The notes: generated by a model from the letters alone, not told the origin. 64,000 nucleotides of DNA from Bryobacterales bacterium (GCA_028819255.1 JAPPMB010000003.1:1-64000); one strand, 5' to 3'; numbered from the stretch's first letter, positions 10,101-18,888 are shown. A program made the numbers and translations.

Positions 10101-10126
10101 GTTCGGTCAGGGGAGGTCCATTTCAC
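7118..10126 (-). CDS. PVC-type membrane-bound dehydrogenase with cytochrome c domain
   Basis: A large extracytoplasmic protein of about 1002 aa. It begins with a basic region, a hydrophobic stretch and a lipobox (VVLAAAVWGC), then a beta-propeller dehydrogenase domain of the Pirellula/Verrucomicrobium type (FRIELFAAEPDVVDPVDMEI, later GRIYVVENPGYP and LLRDSDGDGRPDHT). A middle region of HEAT-like helical repeats follows (about 440-850), then a C-terminal haem-binding domain with CAKCH near residue 880 and MPSETISSGYEAYVV. The expected role is periplasmic electron transfer from an unknown, probably sugar-like, substrate. The frame is open for 139 more codons upstream; the GTG at 10126 is chosen because it precedes the lipobox, although its AGGAGG lies rather far upstream (about 15 bases). 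Confidence 0.85.
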   Translation of the reverse strand: MKWTSPDRTRRLGPAVVLAAAVWGCQSGGPPYGPREALATFEIEPDFRIELFAAEPDVVDPVDMEIDESGRIYVVENPGYPLDVEGRLGRVKLLRDSDGDGRPDHTTVFADGLTMPTGVMRWKEGILVTDAPDVWYFEDTDEDGEADVQRVVLTGFAFSNPQHTVSSPTYGLDNWIYLAGEGPIETHIFPEKFGDRGSDLRFPDRSDFTPVAQHGRSVRFRLDSFELETLSTRSQFGHTFDDWGHYFTIGSASNGHHEVIAARYLQRNPDLLLRSIEQTLSPDTAVFPITERPEHQMLTGIGQITSASGITLYRGGAFPGSLGNLLFLAEPEHNLVLASTLSASGASFQVRRLREGRDFLASTDAWFRPVNFYVGPDGALYLLDYYRRVIEHSEWTTRAVYESKAAYEGNERGRIYRILPDSLPPVPTQVGRLGDASDEQLVANLENPNVWWRMTAQRLLVARNSPGSLPMLSRLFRDTASGLARVHVLWTLEGMGRLDVPLIEKALDDPVAGVRENGLRLAESRLHENPALVWKLVEMSDDPDPKVRLQLLLTLGDLESSAARATRQRLLSGDLEDRWFHVAGLTASSADGPGMLRWAVSGLTDAGTGSRREFFRLAAALVGARQRKNEIQRVIRTVAAASGPGSSWWRAATLRGLAEGIKGKGGEGVASPTAQAVLLELSQGAEASVRRASLELLGILRLPTGPAVVESLEKSAAIAQNRQADPSRRADAVTLLALQDPAEHEAMLKSLVNPQEPDPVQAAAVRALGQIPGDGIGTYLVGNWRGMTAPVRDEAGSALTRSLGRSRILVKAIESGQVQPWTLRFRHRVSMLMHEDAGVREDARSLLMQRPEDRERVLSKYGQALAEPGDAGRGREVFENVCAKCHRFNGVGQAVGPDLEEVQNRPAEVLLADILMPSETISSGYEAYVVQTATGGTLEGVLGPQTSTTVTLRQEEGKEQVIRRQDIVDFFAANLSAMPGDLEQQVDIQQMSDLLAYLKAVR

Positions 10127-10545
10127 TGCTTGTCTGCTTGTCCTCCTGCGGTCGCTGCTTCGTCGGGCCGATTGCCTTCGCCGGAACCCAACCGGACACC
10201 CGTAGCGATGCCGCTTCGGTCTCAATCGTGCCACACCGCAACCGTCCCGCTCAGCCATCCTGGACCGGGATGCGCGTGGCAATGGAGAGCGCTGCGTCGT
10301 TGCAGGCTGAGGCATGGGTCTCCGCTTGCCATGCCGCGAGCCGGGAACTGCGAAGCATGGGGGCCTTCGCCGGGCTTCGCCGGGCTCGACTGAACGGGTG
10401 GTGCGCCGCTCGACCGCTACAGCAATTTCGACAATAGACCGGACTCCGACCAAATCGTCCGTTGGGATAGACTGAATCGTCGCGCGCGATGCCGTCGCAA
10501 CCCGGCCCGCCGGACTGGCGGACTTCAGCCGCGCCCGGAGCACCC
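10127..10545. other. Divergent intergenic region
   Basis: Lies between the divergently transcribed haem dehydrogenase and the small lipoprotein gene and should hold both promoters. I can identify only the ribosome binding sites (AGGAGG on the minus strand near 10142; GGAG at 10537-10540 on the plus strand). Confidence 0.4.
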
Positions 10546-11112
10546 ATGAGATTCACAGTCGCATTTCTAGTCCTTGCCGCATCCGCCTGCAATGCAGAAG
10601 TCCCCCCGGCGGCCCACCAGATCGCATCCAGCGTGCATGCGGCCCCGGAAGAGCTCCGCGCCGGTGCTTCGGTACTGGGGTACGACTCGAGCGGATCGGT
10701 AGCGGTTCTCCGCGAGGGGTCCAACGACCTCCACTGCCTCGCCGACAACCCGGGTGACGATTCCTTCTCGGTGGCTTGCTATCACAAGGACCTCGAGCCC
10801 TTCATGGCACGTGGGCGGGAGCTTTCGGCGCAGGGCTACGAGGGGGAGGAACGCCATCAGATCCGTTGGAAGGACGTAGACGAGGGGCGCGTCGAGATGC
10901 CTCGCGAAGCGCGCATGCTGTACGTCCTGACCGGCAAGGACTACAACGCCGACCAGGACGAGGTGCTCGAACCATACCTGCGCTGGGTGATCTACACGCC
11001 TTACGCGACCCCGGAGTCCACCGGGATCACGACGACTCCCGGAAACGCTCCGTGGCTGATGTACCCCGGCACCGCGGGAGCGCACGTGATGATCAGCCCG
11101 CCGAGAGAGTAG
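10546..11112 (+). CDS. Small secreted lipoprotein, unknown function
   Basis: A 188-aa protein with a short type II signal peptide, MRFTVAFLVLAASAC, so Cys15 is the predicted lipidated residue. The mature part contains SVLGYDSSGSVAVLREGSND and CLADNPGDDSFSVACYH, with two Cys that may form a disulfide, and an Asp/Glu-rich middle. Its C-terminus, GNAPWLMYPGTAGAHVMISP, looks like a conserved family signature, but I cannot name the family. The start at 10546 rather than the longer frame is supported by GGAG at the right distance and by the signal peptide. It is divergently oriented to the haem dehydrogenase. Confidence 0.75.
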   Translation: MRFTVAFLVLAASACNAEVPPAAHQIASSVHAAPEELRAGASVLGYDSSGSVAVLREGSNDLHCLADNPGDDSFSVACYHKDLEPFMARGRELSAQGYEGEERHQIRWKDVDEGRVEMPREARMLYVLTGKDYNADQDEVLEPYLRWVIYTPYATPESTGITTTPGNAPWLMYPGTAGAHVMISPPRE

Positions 11113-11804
11113 GGTCCGACCGTTTCGCACCGTCCGCTCTTGCGGATGGGCATTTGGACAGGATTACCCAAATCGGGCTTGACAGGCGTGGCTGGCAGCG
11201 ATCCGTCGGCTTGTGCGGTTGCGTCCGGGGCTGGAACACCTGCTCCAGCGAGTTCGGGTCGGTCACTCATCGGTCAAGGAGCTGACCAAGACTGGGAAGC
11301 CGCCGAAGGCCCGCCCCCGACCTCTCTGCGACTGCTTCGGCGCCGGGGCGGTGCGGTCGGCGCTTTCTCTGATACACGGAACACCTGCCTGTTCATCGGT
11401 GGCCAGAAGTACTGGCTCATTACTCACTGGGACACGGACAACCTCGATGGCGGGAACAATTGCATGCCGAGCTGGGTGCGCTTGAATCGCGACTGGCGCG
11501 ACTTCGTCGAGTCGAGGTCCACTACAGGCGAACGTCAGGACCAGCCCGAAGAATCCGTCTCGCTTGGCGATGCGCCGAATGATCCCTTCAGCCGAGGCGT
11601 GTGTCTGACTCAGTTCGAGACACTCCTTCGCTCTCCGTGCCGCAGGTCTCGGCTGCCCACCCGTCCACGTCCTCTCCGTTGTCGCAACGACGGCTCCCAG
11701 AATGGGTTGCGAAGTCTCCGTTTTCGCCGTGCTGGACCCCAGGCTCAGCGCTATTCCGTATGATGAAGGCCTGCGGTAGCTCAAGCAGCCTCAGAGTGGA
11801 TCAG
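11113..11804. other. No supported gene
   Basis: About 690 bases with overlapping open frames on both strands, none with a recognisable domain. The end of the region contains the upstream part of the open frame of the following gene. Confidence 0.4.
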
Positions 11805-12257
11805 ATGGAACAGTTCGTGCGCAGCCTCCGGGTCGACACTCGCGGGAAGGGTCTGTTCGACATCACCAGTCCGATCCTTGACTGGGTGAGCGAACTCAAC
11901 ATTGATACCGGGATGCTGACCATATTCCTCCGCCACACCTCGGCGTCGCTGACGATCCAGGAGAATGCGGACCCCGACGTGCAGCATGATCTTCAGCAGT
12001 TCTTTGCCCGTCTTGTCCCAGAGGACAACCGACTGTACCGGCACATCTTAGAAGGCCCCGATGACATGCCCGCACATATCAGGGCGGCTCTCACCCAAAC
12101 GCACCTTGCGGTGCCGATCGTCGATCGCAGGCCGGTGCTCGGGACGTGGCAGGGCGTGTATCTCTTCGAGCACCGCACCCGCCCGCACAGGCGTACTGTC
12201 GTGTTGCACGTTTCCGGCGAGGAGCGGCGGGCCGGAGCCAACCGCTTGTTCGCATAG
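11805..12257 (+). CDS. YjbQ family protein (UPF0047)
   Basis: A 150-aa member of the YjbQ/UPF0047 family, some members of which have been reported with thiamine-phosphate synthase activity; the physiological role is unsettled. Diagnostic segments are ITSPILDWVSELNIDTGMLT, FLRHTSASLTIQENADPDVQ and the C-terminal GTWQGVYLFEHRTRPHRRTV, in family order. The catalytic-site His of the HTSASL motif and the Asn/Asp of ENADPDV are present. The start ATG at 11805 gives a standard family length; the open frame extends about 200 bases further but without conserved sequence. The gene stands alone and probably encodes a cytoplasmic protein. Confidence 0.9.
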   Translation: MEQFVRSLRVDTRGKGLFDITSPILDWVSELNIDTGMLTIFLRHTSASLTIQENADPDVQHDLQQFFARLVPEDNRLYRHILEGPDDMPAHIRAALTQTHLAVPIVDRRPVLGTWQGVYLFEHRTRPHRRTVVLHVSGEERRAGANRLFA

Positions 12258-12717
12258 CGGCATCGTGCATCAAGCAGGCACAGCAGTGTCGGTGACCGGG
12301 ATTCCCCTTGGTCGGCGTTAGGAGTCGCGCTGACTCGTGCTGCGGATGCAAGGAGTGGTCCAGGGATCGCATTGTCCTCCGTGACTCCGGCCACCTTTGC
12401 CATGACCGAGGGCTTCTCTGTGGCCCGTGACCGCCTCTGAACACGGTCGGGCACCCGGCGCCGCGCGCATGCCATGGGCAGACGACACCGCGACCGGCCT
12501 GTCAACAGGCAGCCGCTCGGTGCTCCCCTCGCCACCCCTGCGCCGCAGCCGCAGTCATCACCAATTGGCAATCGACTCTTTCTCGTTCGTACGGGGTTCC
12601 TCCCCGACTTGACGTATCCGCCTCGGGTTGGCTTCAGAGGCAGACTCGGAAACCGCAGACCGCGTTACAATTCGAGAGTGCCGGGGCCAATGACAGGCTC
12701 CTTTGGCGCCACCTGAA
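12258..12717. other. No supported gene
   Basis: A 460-base gap between two plus-strand genes. No RNA gene, repeat or convincing frame was seen. It probably includes the promoter of the following SDR gene. Confidence 0.4.
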
Positions 12718-13527
12718 ATGCAGAATCGGTTTCTTGGAAAGAATGTGCTCGTCACCGGGGCGTCCGCGGGAATCGGGGAGGCTATTGCCTTCCGGTTTGC
12801 CCAGGAAGGTGCGAGCGTGGCGATCAACTACAGTCGGAACGACGCCGGAGCTGCCGCCACCGCCGCGCAGGTCCGCAGCGCCCACGCCGAAGGCGGGTAC
12901 GAGAACGCGACCGTTCTCAGCCACAAGGCGGACGTCTCCGACGAGTCGTCTGTGCTCGGGATGTTCGAGGCCGTGCTCGGCGAATGGGGCAGGCTTGACG
13001 TTCTGATCAACAACGCCGGCATCCAAAAGCCCGCCGAGAGCGACAAGAGTCTCACCGCGGACTTTGACAGGATCCTTGGCGTCAACCTTCGGGGCTGCTA
13101 CATGTGCAGCCGGGAGGCGATCAGGCACTTCCTCTCGCGGCCGGGCGGCGGGGTGATTGTCAACAACTCCAGCGTCCACGAGATAATTCCCAAGCCCCAG
13201 TACCTCCCCTACTCCGTCTCCAAGGGCGGCATGGAGAACCTCACCAAGACGCTCGCCTTGGAGTACGCGGACCGCGGCATCCGGGTGAACGCGGTAGGGC
13301 CCGGCGCAATCGTGACGCCGATCAACATGAACTGGATCAACGATCCTGTCGCAAAGAAGGTCGTCGAGTCCCACATCCCGATGGGCAGGGCGGGCGAGTC
13401 GGAAGAAATCGCCGCCGTGTTCGCCTTTCTGGCTTCGGACGAGGCATCCTACATCACCGGCCAGACGCTCTTCGCATGTGGCGGCCTGACGCTGTTCCCC
13501 GAATTCCGCACCACATGGTCCTCCTAG
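12718..13527 (+). CDS. Short-chain dehydrogenase/reductase
   Basis: A classical SDR of 269 aa, resembling glucose 1-dehydrogenase-type enzymes. The nucleotide-binding motif TGASAGIG is at residues 13-20, NNAG at 98-101, the catalytic Ser at 151-152 and YSVSK (Tyr165, Lys169) complete the active site, and VNAVGPGAIVTP is the typical C-terminal cofactor contact. An Arg-containing INYSRND after strand 2 suggests preference for NADP, as inference. A TTG at 12703 would add five residues; the ATG at 12718 is preferred because it puts the usual 5-7 residues before strand 1. The next gene begins 60 bases downstream on the same strand. Confidence 0.92.
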   Translation: MQNRFLGKNVLVTGASAGIGEAIAFRFAQEGASVAINYSRNDAGAAATAAQVRSAHAEGGYENATVLSHKADVSDESSVLGMFEAVLGEWGRLDVLINNAGIQKPAESDKSLTADFDRILGVNLRGCYMCSREAIRHFLSRPGGGVIVNNSSVHEIIPKPQYLPYSVSKGGMENLTKTLALEYADRGIRVNAVGPGAIVTPINMNWINDPVAKKVVESHIPMGRAGESEEIAAVFAFLASDEASYITGQTLFACGGLTLFPEFRTTWSS

Positions 13528-13587
13528 AGGGGACACCGTGTTCCTTCGCAACTGATCGCCGGAGCCGCCCACCTGGGGAGCCTGCCA

Positions 13588-15294
13588 ATGACCAAGCGCG
13601 TTCCCGCCCTCGCGGCGATGCTTGCGTGCCTGTTCGCCGTCTTCTGGCGCCTTGACGGTGTTCCGCTCTGGCGGGACGAGGCGACCACCGCAGTCTGGGG
13701 CCGCCTCATGGCCGAGAGCGGAAGTCCGCTCCCCTTCGTCTTCGACAGGAGTCGGGGCCAGCTCCTGGTCCAGGACGACGACGGACATGATGCCAACTCG
13801 CAGCTCCTGCCGGCCATGCAGAGCTACCTGCAGTTCTACGTCTCCGCTGCGAGCCACAAGCTTCTGGGCGACGGCACATTTCAGGCGCGCCTTCCGTTCG
13901 CGCTGGTCGGGCTGGGCGCGCTATGCCTGCTGTTCGTCCTGGGAAGGCAGCTTCGTGGCCCGCCCTGGCTTCCGTACGCGCTCCCGCTCTCGGCGTGCGG
14001 TTCGATCTATTTCATCCATGCGGCCCGCCAGGGGCGCTACTACATTCTGGTCGTCTTCGCGACGGTCCTTCTCATGGTCCATGTGGCCCGGTACCTTCGC
14101 GCGCCCGCTCTCGGCAGCACATGGCGGTTCCATGTCCTGCTCTGCCTCATCGGCTGTCTCCTCTATGCCGGCAACTACGTGAGCTTCGCCGCCACCTGGC
14201 TGGCCCTGGGTGTTTTCCTCCTGATCACGGACCGCCCCGTTCTGATGAGGCTTTGCATGGCGTCGGCGGCGCTCGCAGTCATCCTGGGCGCGGAGTTCTG
14301 GCTGCTCCACGCCGAGTACCTCACGGAGTGGAGACCAGGCAGCGAGAACACCTTCTGGGAGAACTTCCGCCACGTGCTGTCTCGCCGGGGAGCGGACTAC
14401 TGGCGCTGGGTTCCGTTCGTCGTCCTCGCGCCGGCCGCGACACTCGCCGCCTGGTGCCTCCGTCCGTGGAAGAGCTCGGGTCCGGGAATCCTGATCTGGC
14501 TGGCGTCAGCGATCCCGCTGCTGGGCCTCGTGATCCGCGAACCTTGGCTGCGGAGGACACCGGATCCCTTGTTTGTGGCGTTCGGCCTTCTCTTCCTCGC
14601 TGTGCCCGTGTCCGCCTTCTGGCTTTGGACACGGATCGAACGGCCCGGCGTGGCCGCTCGGATGGCGCTCCTGGCCGGACTGATTCTGACGGTCTGCCCC
14701 TTGTTCACGATGCTCGTCGCAGGCCGGGCAACGCTGCCCCGCTACTACTACCAGACCTGCGCCGCCGCGATCGTGCTGACGGGGCTCGCTGCTGCCGCCC
14801 TGGATGGTGCCGGCCGCCGCCGCACGGCGGTCGCCTGCCTGGTGGGCGCAAGTCTCTGGCCCAGCCTGGACCTGGCAGGAGGCGGCACGGAAGAGGTCGT
14901 CCTGCGCCAGTTTCTCCGCTACGACGAGACGAACGGACCGCTCCTCGATTTCCTGTCCTCCAATACGATGCCGGGCGAGACCATCGCCTATTTCCGGAAC
15001 GTCAAGGGCATGGTCGGCAACTACTACCTCCCGGACCGCCGATGGGTGAACCTGCTCGACGCCGACGTGGCCTACAACCGGCGGTTTCGGGGCAAGGTTC
15101 CGCCGGACCAGTTCGACGACTCCCCGGGTCCGGACTGGTTCGTGCTGTGGGACACGAGGGACCGCGTCCCCAAGGCCCTCGACGAGCAGCGCTACGAGCG
15201 GGTCTGGGAACACTCCTACGCCGAGCCTCGAAGCCTTTGGAGGCTGGGGTCGAAGCCGCGTGTCCGATCGTACGAGATCTGGCGGCTGCGCTGA
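13588..15294 (+). CDS. GT39/ArnT-like membrane glycosyltransferase
   Basis: A 568-aa polytopic inner-membrane protein of the GT-C fold, probably transferring a sugar from a polyprenyl-phosphate donor to a periplasmic acceptor. The N-terminal membrane helix is followed by PLWRDEATTA; Asp30-Glu31 match the acidic metal/catalytic pair of the GT39 and ArnT families. About ten further hydrophobic helices run to about residue 410, and the last 150 residues form a periplasmic domain (PGETIAYFRNVKGM, WVNLLDADVAYNRR). Acceptor and sugar cannot be inferred. It ends 6 bases from the end of the convergent pheT gene. Confidence 0.82.
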   Translation: MTKRVPALAAMLACLFAVFWRLDGVPLWRDEATTAVWGRLMAESGSPLPFVFDRSRGQLLVQDDDGHDANSQLLPAMQSYLQFYVSAASHKLLGDGTFQARLPFALVGLGALCLLFVLGRQLRGPPWLPYALPLSACGSIYFIHAARQGRYYILVVFATVLLMVHVARYLRAPALGSTWRFHVLLCLIGCLLYAGNYVSFAATWLALGVFLLITDRPVLMRLCMASAALAVILGAEFWLLHAEYLTEWRPGSENTFWENFRHVLSRRGADYWRWVPFVVLAPAATLAAWCLRPWKSSGPGILIWLASAIPLLGLVIREPWLRRTPDPLFVAFGLLFLAVPVSAFWLWTRIERPGVAARMALLAGLILTVCPLFTMLVAGRATLPRYYYQTCAAAIVLTGLAAAALDGAGRRRTAVACLVGASLWPSLDLAGGGTEEVVLRQFLRYDETNGPLLDFLSSNTMPGETIAYFRNVKGMVGNYYLPDRRWVNLLDADVAYNRRFRGKVPPDQFDDSPGPDWFVLWDTRDRVPKALDEQRYERVWEHSYAEPRSLWRLGSKPRVRSYEIWRLR

Positions 15295-15300
15295 GCCCCG

Positions 15301-17334
15301 TCAGGACCGGGGGCTGATTCCGAGCTTGGAGTCCAGCGACGACCGCAAGGTGTCGGAGAAGGCATTTACCTCCTCGTCTGTCAGGCTCTGGTCCAGGCGC
15401 TGCCACGAGGCCCTCAGCAACAGGCTGTAGTGCCCCGCGGGCACGTTCTTGCCGCGGAAGATCTCTGCGGGTTCGAGGCTGCGGAGATCCGGCATCGCCC
15501 CGACGGCCTCCACGATCCTCGCGAATTTCACGCCGTCCGGCACGAGCAGCGAGAAATCCCGGCTCACCGAGGGAACGCGCGGCTGCTGCCGGTGGGAGGG
15601 TTTGTACAGACCGCGATCATACAGCGCGTCGAGGTGGATCTCCGCCAGGAGCACCGGCTGCCGAATCTTGCGCTCTCGGGCGAGGGCCGGATCGAGTTCG
15701 CCGAACGTGGCGATCGTGTCGCTCCCGCACCGAAAGGCGGCCGCGTGGCCCTGGCGAAGATAGGCCGGCAGGTTCTCGGTGTCGATCCGCACATCATCCG
15801 TCCGGTAGGGCCGGACCAGCGCTAGCACGTCTGCCTTCAGGTCGTAGAACCCGTAAGGTCGCGACGCATCGGTCCATGACGGCAGTCGGGCGGCCCCGCT
15901 GGCGCCGAGCGTGAGCATCCTTGGCTCCTCATGGCCCTGGCCCGCCCTGCGGTAGATCCGGCCAAACTCGGCAAGGCGCACGAACGGCTGGTTGCGCTTC
16001 AGGTTCCATTCCACTGCCCGCACCATCGTCGGCGCCATGCTGTTCCGCATCACGCCCCAGAGGTTGGACAGCGGGTTGCGCAGAACCACGCCCCGGTCCC
16101 CGCCGAAGCGTCGCGCGTCCTCCGACCCAATGAACGAGAACCCGATCGTCTCGTCGAATCCAAGGCCGCGCACGCCTGCCCGCATTCGCGCGTCTTCGGC
16201 GGCATGCGGCGTGGGAATCGGCGCCGTTCCAACGGCCGGAAGCGTCGCCGGTATCTTCTCGAAGCCATGGATCCGGGCGATTTCCTCAATGAGGTCGATC
16301 TCGCGCTCGACGTCGAGGCGGTGGCTCGAAGCCTGGACGGTCCAGCCCGAGTCCGTACGAGAGGCCTCGAAGCCCAGCGATGCCAGGATCGCCTCCACCT
16401 CGCCGTCCTCCACCGCGACCCCCAAATGCCTTGCGATGCGCTCCCTCCGGAGACGGATCGCGGGGAGCGACGGCTCCCGCGGAAAGCAGTCGATCCGCCC
16501 TCCGAGCACCGTTCCCGGTCCGGTCCTGCCCAGGAGGGACGCAATGCGGTCGGCGGCCCGGACAGTGGCGTTCCAGTCGGCTCCACGCTCGAACCGGTGC
16601 GACGCCTCCGTGAAGAGCTTGAAGCGACGCGACGCGTTGCGGATCATGGCTGGACGGAACCACGCCGCCTCCAGCAGCACGTTGCGGGTGTCCTCGGTGA
16701 TCTCGGTGGCGGCGCCGCCCATCACCCCGGCCAGCGCAACCGGCTTGTCGGCGTCGCAGATCGCGAGCTGGTCCGGCGAGAGCTCCCTCTCCTGGCCGTC
16801 GAGCGTGACCAGAGGCTCGCCCGCACCGGCCCGCCGCACAACGATTCTCGAGCCGGCCAGGGTGTCGAGGTCGAACGCGTGCGTGGGCTGGCCCATCTCC
16901 AGCAGCACGTAGTTCGTCAGGTCCGCAAGATTGTTGATCGATCTGACCTCGCAGAGCTCGAGCCGCCGTCGCATCCAGTCCGGGGACGGCCGCACCCGGA
17001 CACAGGTGAACACCCGGCCGACGTACCGAGTGCAGGAGTCGGCGTCCTCGATCTCCACGCTCGCAAGATCCGATGCCGGGGCATCGCTCTCCGGCACAGG
17101 TGAGGTCGGCGCGCGCAGGGGCCGCCGATAGATGGCCGCAACCTCTCTCGCCATGCCGAAATGGTTCATCGCGTCCGGACGGTTGCTGGTGACGTCGACC
17201 TCAAGAATCGTCTCCCCGTCCTCTTCCTCGACGGCATCGACGGCCATGCCCGCCATCGTGAGTGCGTGGGCGAGCGCGCGGGGGGACTCCTCGATGTCCA
17301 CGAAGTCCCGTAGCCAGCTGAGCAGGATGCGCAT
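15301..17334 (-). CDS. pheT: Phenylalanine--tRNA ligase beta subunit, short form
   Basis: Beta chain of the alpha2-beta2 phenylalanyl-tRNA synthetase. At 677 aa it is about 110 residues shorter than the E. coli protein (795 aa). The N-terminus MRILLSWLRDFVDIE runs directly into ILEVDVTSNRPDAMNHFGMA by residue 44-63, so the EMAPII-like tRNA-binding OB-fold normally inserted between these elements is absent. The rest is complete: B3/4 region (YVGRVFTCVRVRPSPDWMRR), GQPTHAFDLD, B5 domain, ASHRFERGAD, and the FDX-ACB anticodon-binding C-terminus (VPSVSRDFSLLVPDGV). Its ATG directly abuts the stop of pheS. A short PheT is inferred to be a lineage trait rather than damage. Confidence 0.96.
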   Translation of the reverse strand: MRILLSWLRDFVDIEESPRALAHALTMAGMAVDAVEEEDGETILEVDVTSNRPDAMNHFGMAREVAAIYRRPLRAPTSPVPESDAPASDLASVEIEDADSCTRYVGRVFTCVRVRPSPDWMRRRLELCEVRSINNLADLTNYVLLEMGQPTHAFDLDTLAGSRIVVRRAGAGEPLVTLDGQERELSPDQLAICDADKPVALAGVMGGAATEITEDTRNVLLEAAWFRPAMIRNASRRFKLFTEASHRFERGADWNATVRAADRIASLLGRTGPGTVLGGRIDCFPREPSLPAIRLRRERIARHLGVAVEDGEVEAILASLGFEASRTDSGWTVQASSHRLDVEREIDLIEEIARIHGFEKIPATLPAVGTAPIPTPHAAEDARMRAGVRGLGFDETIGFSFIGSEDARRFGGDRGVVLRNPLSNLWGVMRNSMAPTMVRAVEWNLKRNQPFVRLAEFGRIYRRAGQGHEEPRMLTLGASGAARLPSWTDASRPYGFYDLKADVLALVRPYRTDDVRIDTENLPAYLRQGHAAAFRCGSDTIATFGELDPALARERKIRQPVLLAEIHLDALYDRGLYKPSHRQQPRVPSVSRDFSLLVPDGVKFARIVEAVGAMPDLRSLEPAEIFRGKNVPAGHYSLLLRASWQRLDQSLTDEEVNAFSDTLRSSLDSKLGISPRS

Positions 17335-18411
17335 TTACCGGAATTGCCTCAGGAAGCGGACGTCTCCCTGGTACAGGAGAAGAATGTCGTCGATGCCGTA
17401 CTTGAGCATCGCGAACCGGTCCAGTCCGAAGCCTGCCGCAAAGCCCTGGTGGCTCTCGGGGTCCAGGCCCGCGTTCCGCAGGACATTGGGGTCGATCATG
17501 CCGCAGCCTAGGACCTCGATGAAGCCGGTCTGCTTGCAGACCCTGCAGCCGCTGCCGTTGCAGAACGGGCAGGTGATGTCGACCTCCGCGCTGGGCTCGG
17601 TGAACGGGAAGTAGCTCGGACGGAACCGGGTCTTCGTGTCCGGACCGAAGAATCGCGCCGCGAAGTGCTCGAGGGTGCCCTTGAGGTCCCCGAACGTGAT
17701 GCCGGCGTCGACTGCGAACATCTCAAGCTGGTGGAACATCGGGCTGTGCGTCGCGTCGGCGGTGTCGTTGCGGTAGACCTTGCCGTGGACCACGTAGCGA
17801 AGGGGCGGCGGCTGAGCCTCCATGATGCGGATCTGGCACGGGGAGGTGTGTGTGCGGAGCAGGTCCCCGTCCTTCAGAAAGAGCGTGTCCATCTCGTCCA
17901 CGGCGGGATGGTCGGGCGGAAAGTTGAGCGCTTCGAAGTTGTAGAAGAACGTCTCGATCTCGGGGCCCTCCGCGACGGTGTAGCCGAGCGGGCGGAAGAT
18001 GTCGAGGACCTCCTCGAGGGCCATCCGCACCGGATGCACCGACCCGAGAACGCGCTCGGGCCCCGGCAGGGTCGGGTCCAGCCGCCGGTCCTTGCGGGCC
18101 GGCGCCGACGCGGTGCGGGCAGCCCGCTTGACTGCGGCCTCCAGTTCCTTGCGGAGGAGGTTCTGCAGCTTGCCGACGACCGGCTTCAGCTCGCGAGGCG
18201 CCGCCTTGAGCCAGCGCCGGTTGGTTGCGGTGATCACGCCGCTCTTGCGGCCCAGCCAGCGGTCCCGCAGGGCCCGCGCCTGCCGGGCTCCCGCCACCGA
18301 TGCGCTCTCCGTCTCGAAGACGGAGCGCAGTTCCCCGTACAGACTGGCGGGCGAATCGCCCTCGGCGATCAGCTCGGTGATCGGCCGGGCGGTTTTTTCG
18401 AGGACTGACAC
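17335..18411 (-). CDS. pheS: Phenylalanine--tRNA ligase alpha subunit
   Basis: Catalytic alpha chain (358 aa). An N-terminal helical coiled-coil region (about 15-100) precedes the class II core: motif 1 near PVRMALEEVLDIFRPLGYTV, motif 2 (HTSPCQIRIME then LRYVVHGKVYRND) and motif 3 (GFGLDRFAMLKYGI). The Cys cluster CPFCNGSGCRVC with GFIEVLGCGMI is the insert common in bacterial PheS. The frame is open far upstream into rplT; the GTG at 18411, 29 bases after the rplT stop, gives a family-standard N-terminus (VLEKTARPITELIAEG). The ribosome binding site is weak. It is part of the rpmI-rplT-pheS-pheT operon. Confidence 0.95.
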   Translation of the reverse strand: MSVLEKTARPITELIAEGDSPASLYGELRSVFETESASVAGARQARALRDRWLGRKSGVITATNRRWLKAAPRELKPVVGKLQNLLRKELEAAVKRAARTASAPARKDRRLDPTLPGPERVLGSVHPVRMALEEVLDIFRPLGYTVAEGPEIETFFYNFEALNFPPDHPAVDEMDTLFLKDGDLLRTHTSPCQIRIMEAQPPPLRYVVHGKVYRNDTADATHSPMFHQLEMFAVDAGITFGDLKGTLEHFAARFFGPDTKTRFRPSYFPFTEPSAEVDITCPFCNGSGCRVCKQTGFIEVLGCGMIDPNVLRNAGLDPESHQGFAAGFGLDRFAMLKYGIDDILLLYQGDVRFLRQFR

Positions 18412-18440
18412 AGTGCCGCGCGCCGTTGAGAGCCGGCCGG

Positions 18441-18818
18441 CTATGCGGCGCCGGTGTTCGGCTCGGCGAGTGCCTCCTTGGCCTTGGCGACCAGCTGTCC
18501 GAAGCCCTCGGGATCCCGCACTGCCATCTCCGCCAGCATCTTGCGGTTCAGGTCGATGCCGGCATTCTTGATGCCCCGGATGAAGCGGCTGTAGTTCAGC
18601 CCGTGCATCCGCGTTGCCGCGCTGATGCGGATGATCCACAGCCTGCGGAATTCGCGTTTCTTGAGCTTGCGGCCGGTGTACGCGAACTGGTCCGCCCGGT
18701 TGACCGCTTCGCGCGCGTAGCGGTACAGCTTGCTCTTTGCGAGGTAGTAGCCCTTGGCCTTGGCGAGTACGCGCTTGCGCTTCTTGAGGCGGTGGTTTCC
18801 ACGCTTGACTCTGGACAC
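18441..18818 (-). CDS. rplT: 50S ribosomal protein L20
   Basis: A 125-aa, strongly basic ribosomal protein that binds 23S rRNA early in assembly. Conserved family segments are present in order: [54 protein letters not shown] [20 protein letters not shown] and [20 protein letters not shown], then [12 protein letters not shown]. It is about the usual length (117-125 aa). It lies 70 bases after rpmI and ahead of pheS. In many bacteria L20 represses its own operon through a leader RNA; no such element was identified here by eye. Confidence 0.98.
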   Translation of the reverse strand: MSRVKRGNHRLKKRKRVLAKAKGYYLAKSKLYRYAREAVNRADQFAYTGRKLKKREFRRLWIIRISAATRMHGLNYSRFIRGIKNAGIDLNRKMLAEMAVRDPEGFGQLVAKAKEALAEPNTGAA

Positions 18819-18888
18819 GATTTCCTCCTTGAGGGCTGCGGAAGGCGACTTGCGACGACTTGTGGTGTGAGTCGGAGTTTGGGCGGCG

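Noticed and set aside
13923..15317. Second plus-strand frame overlapping the GT39 glycosyltransferase gene
   Set aside because: It is rich in Pro, Arg and Gly with no membrane segments; the other frame gives a coherent polytopic protein.
18412..18639. N-terminal extension of PheS overlapping rplT
   Set aside because: It lies in the L20 coding region in another frame and has no PheS-like sequence.
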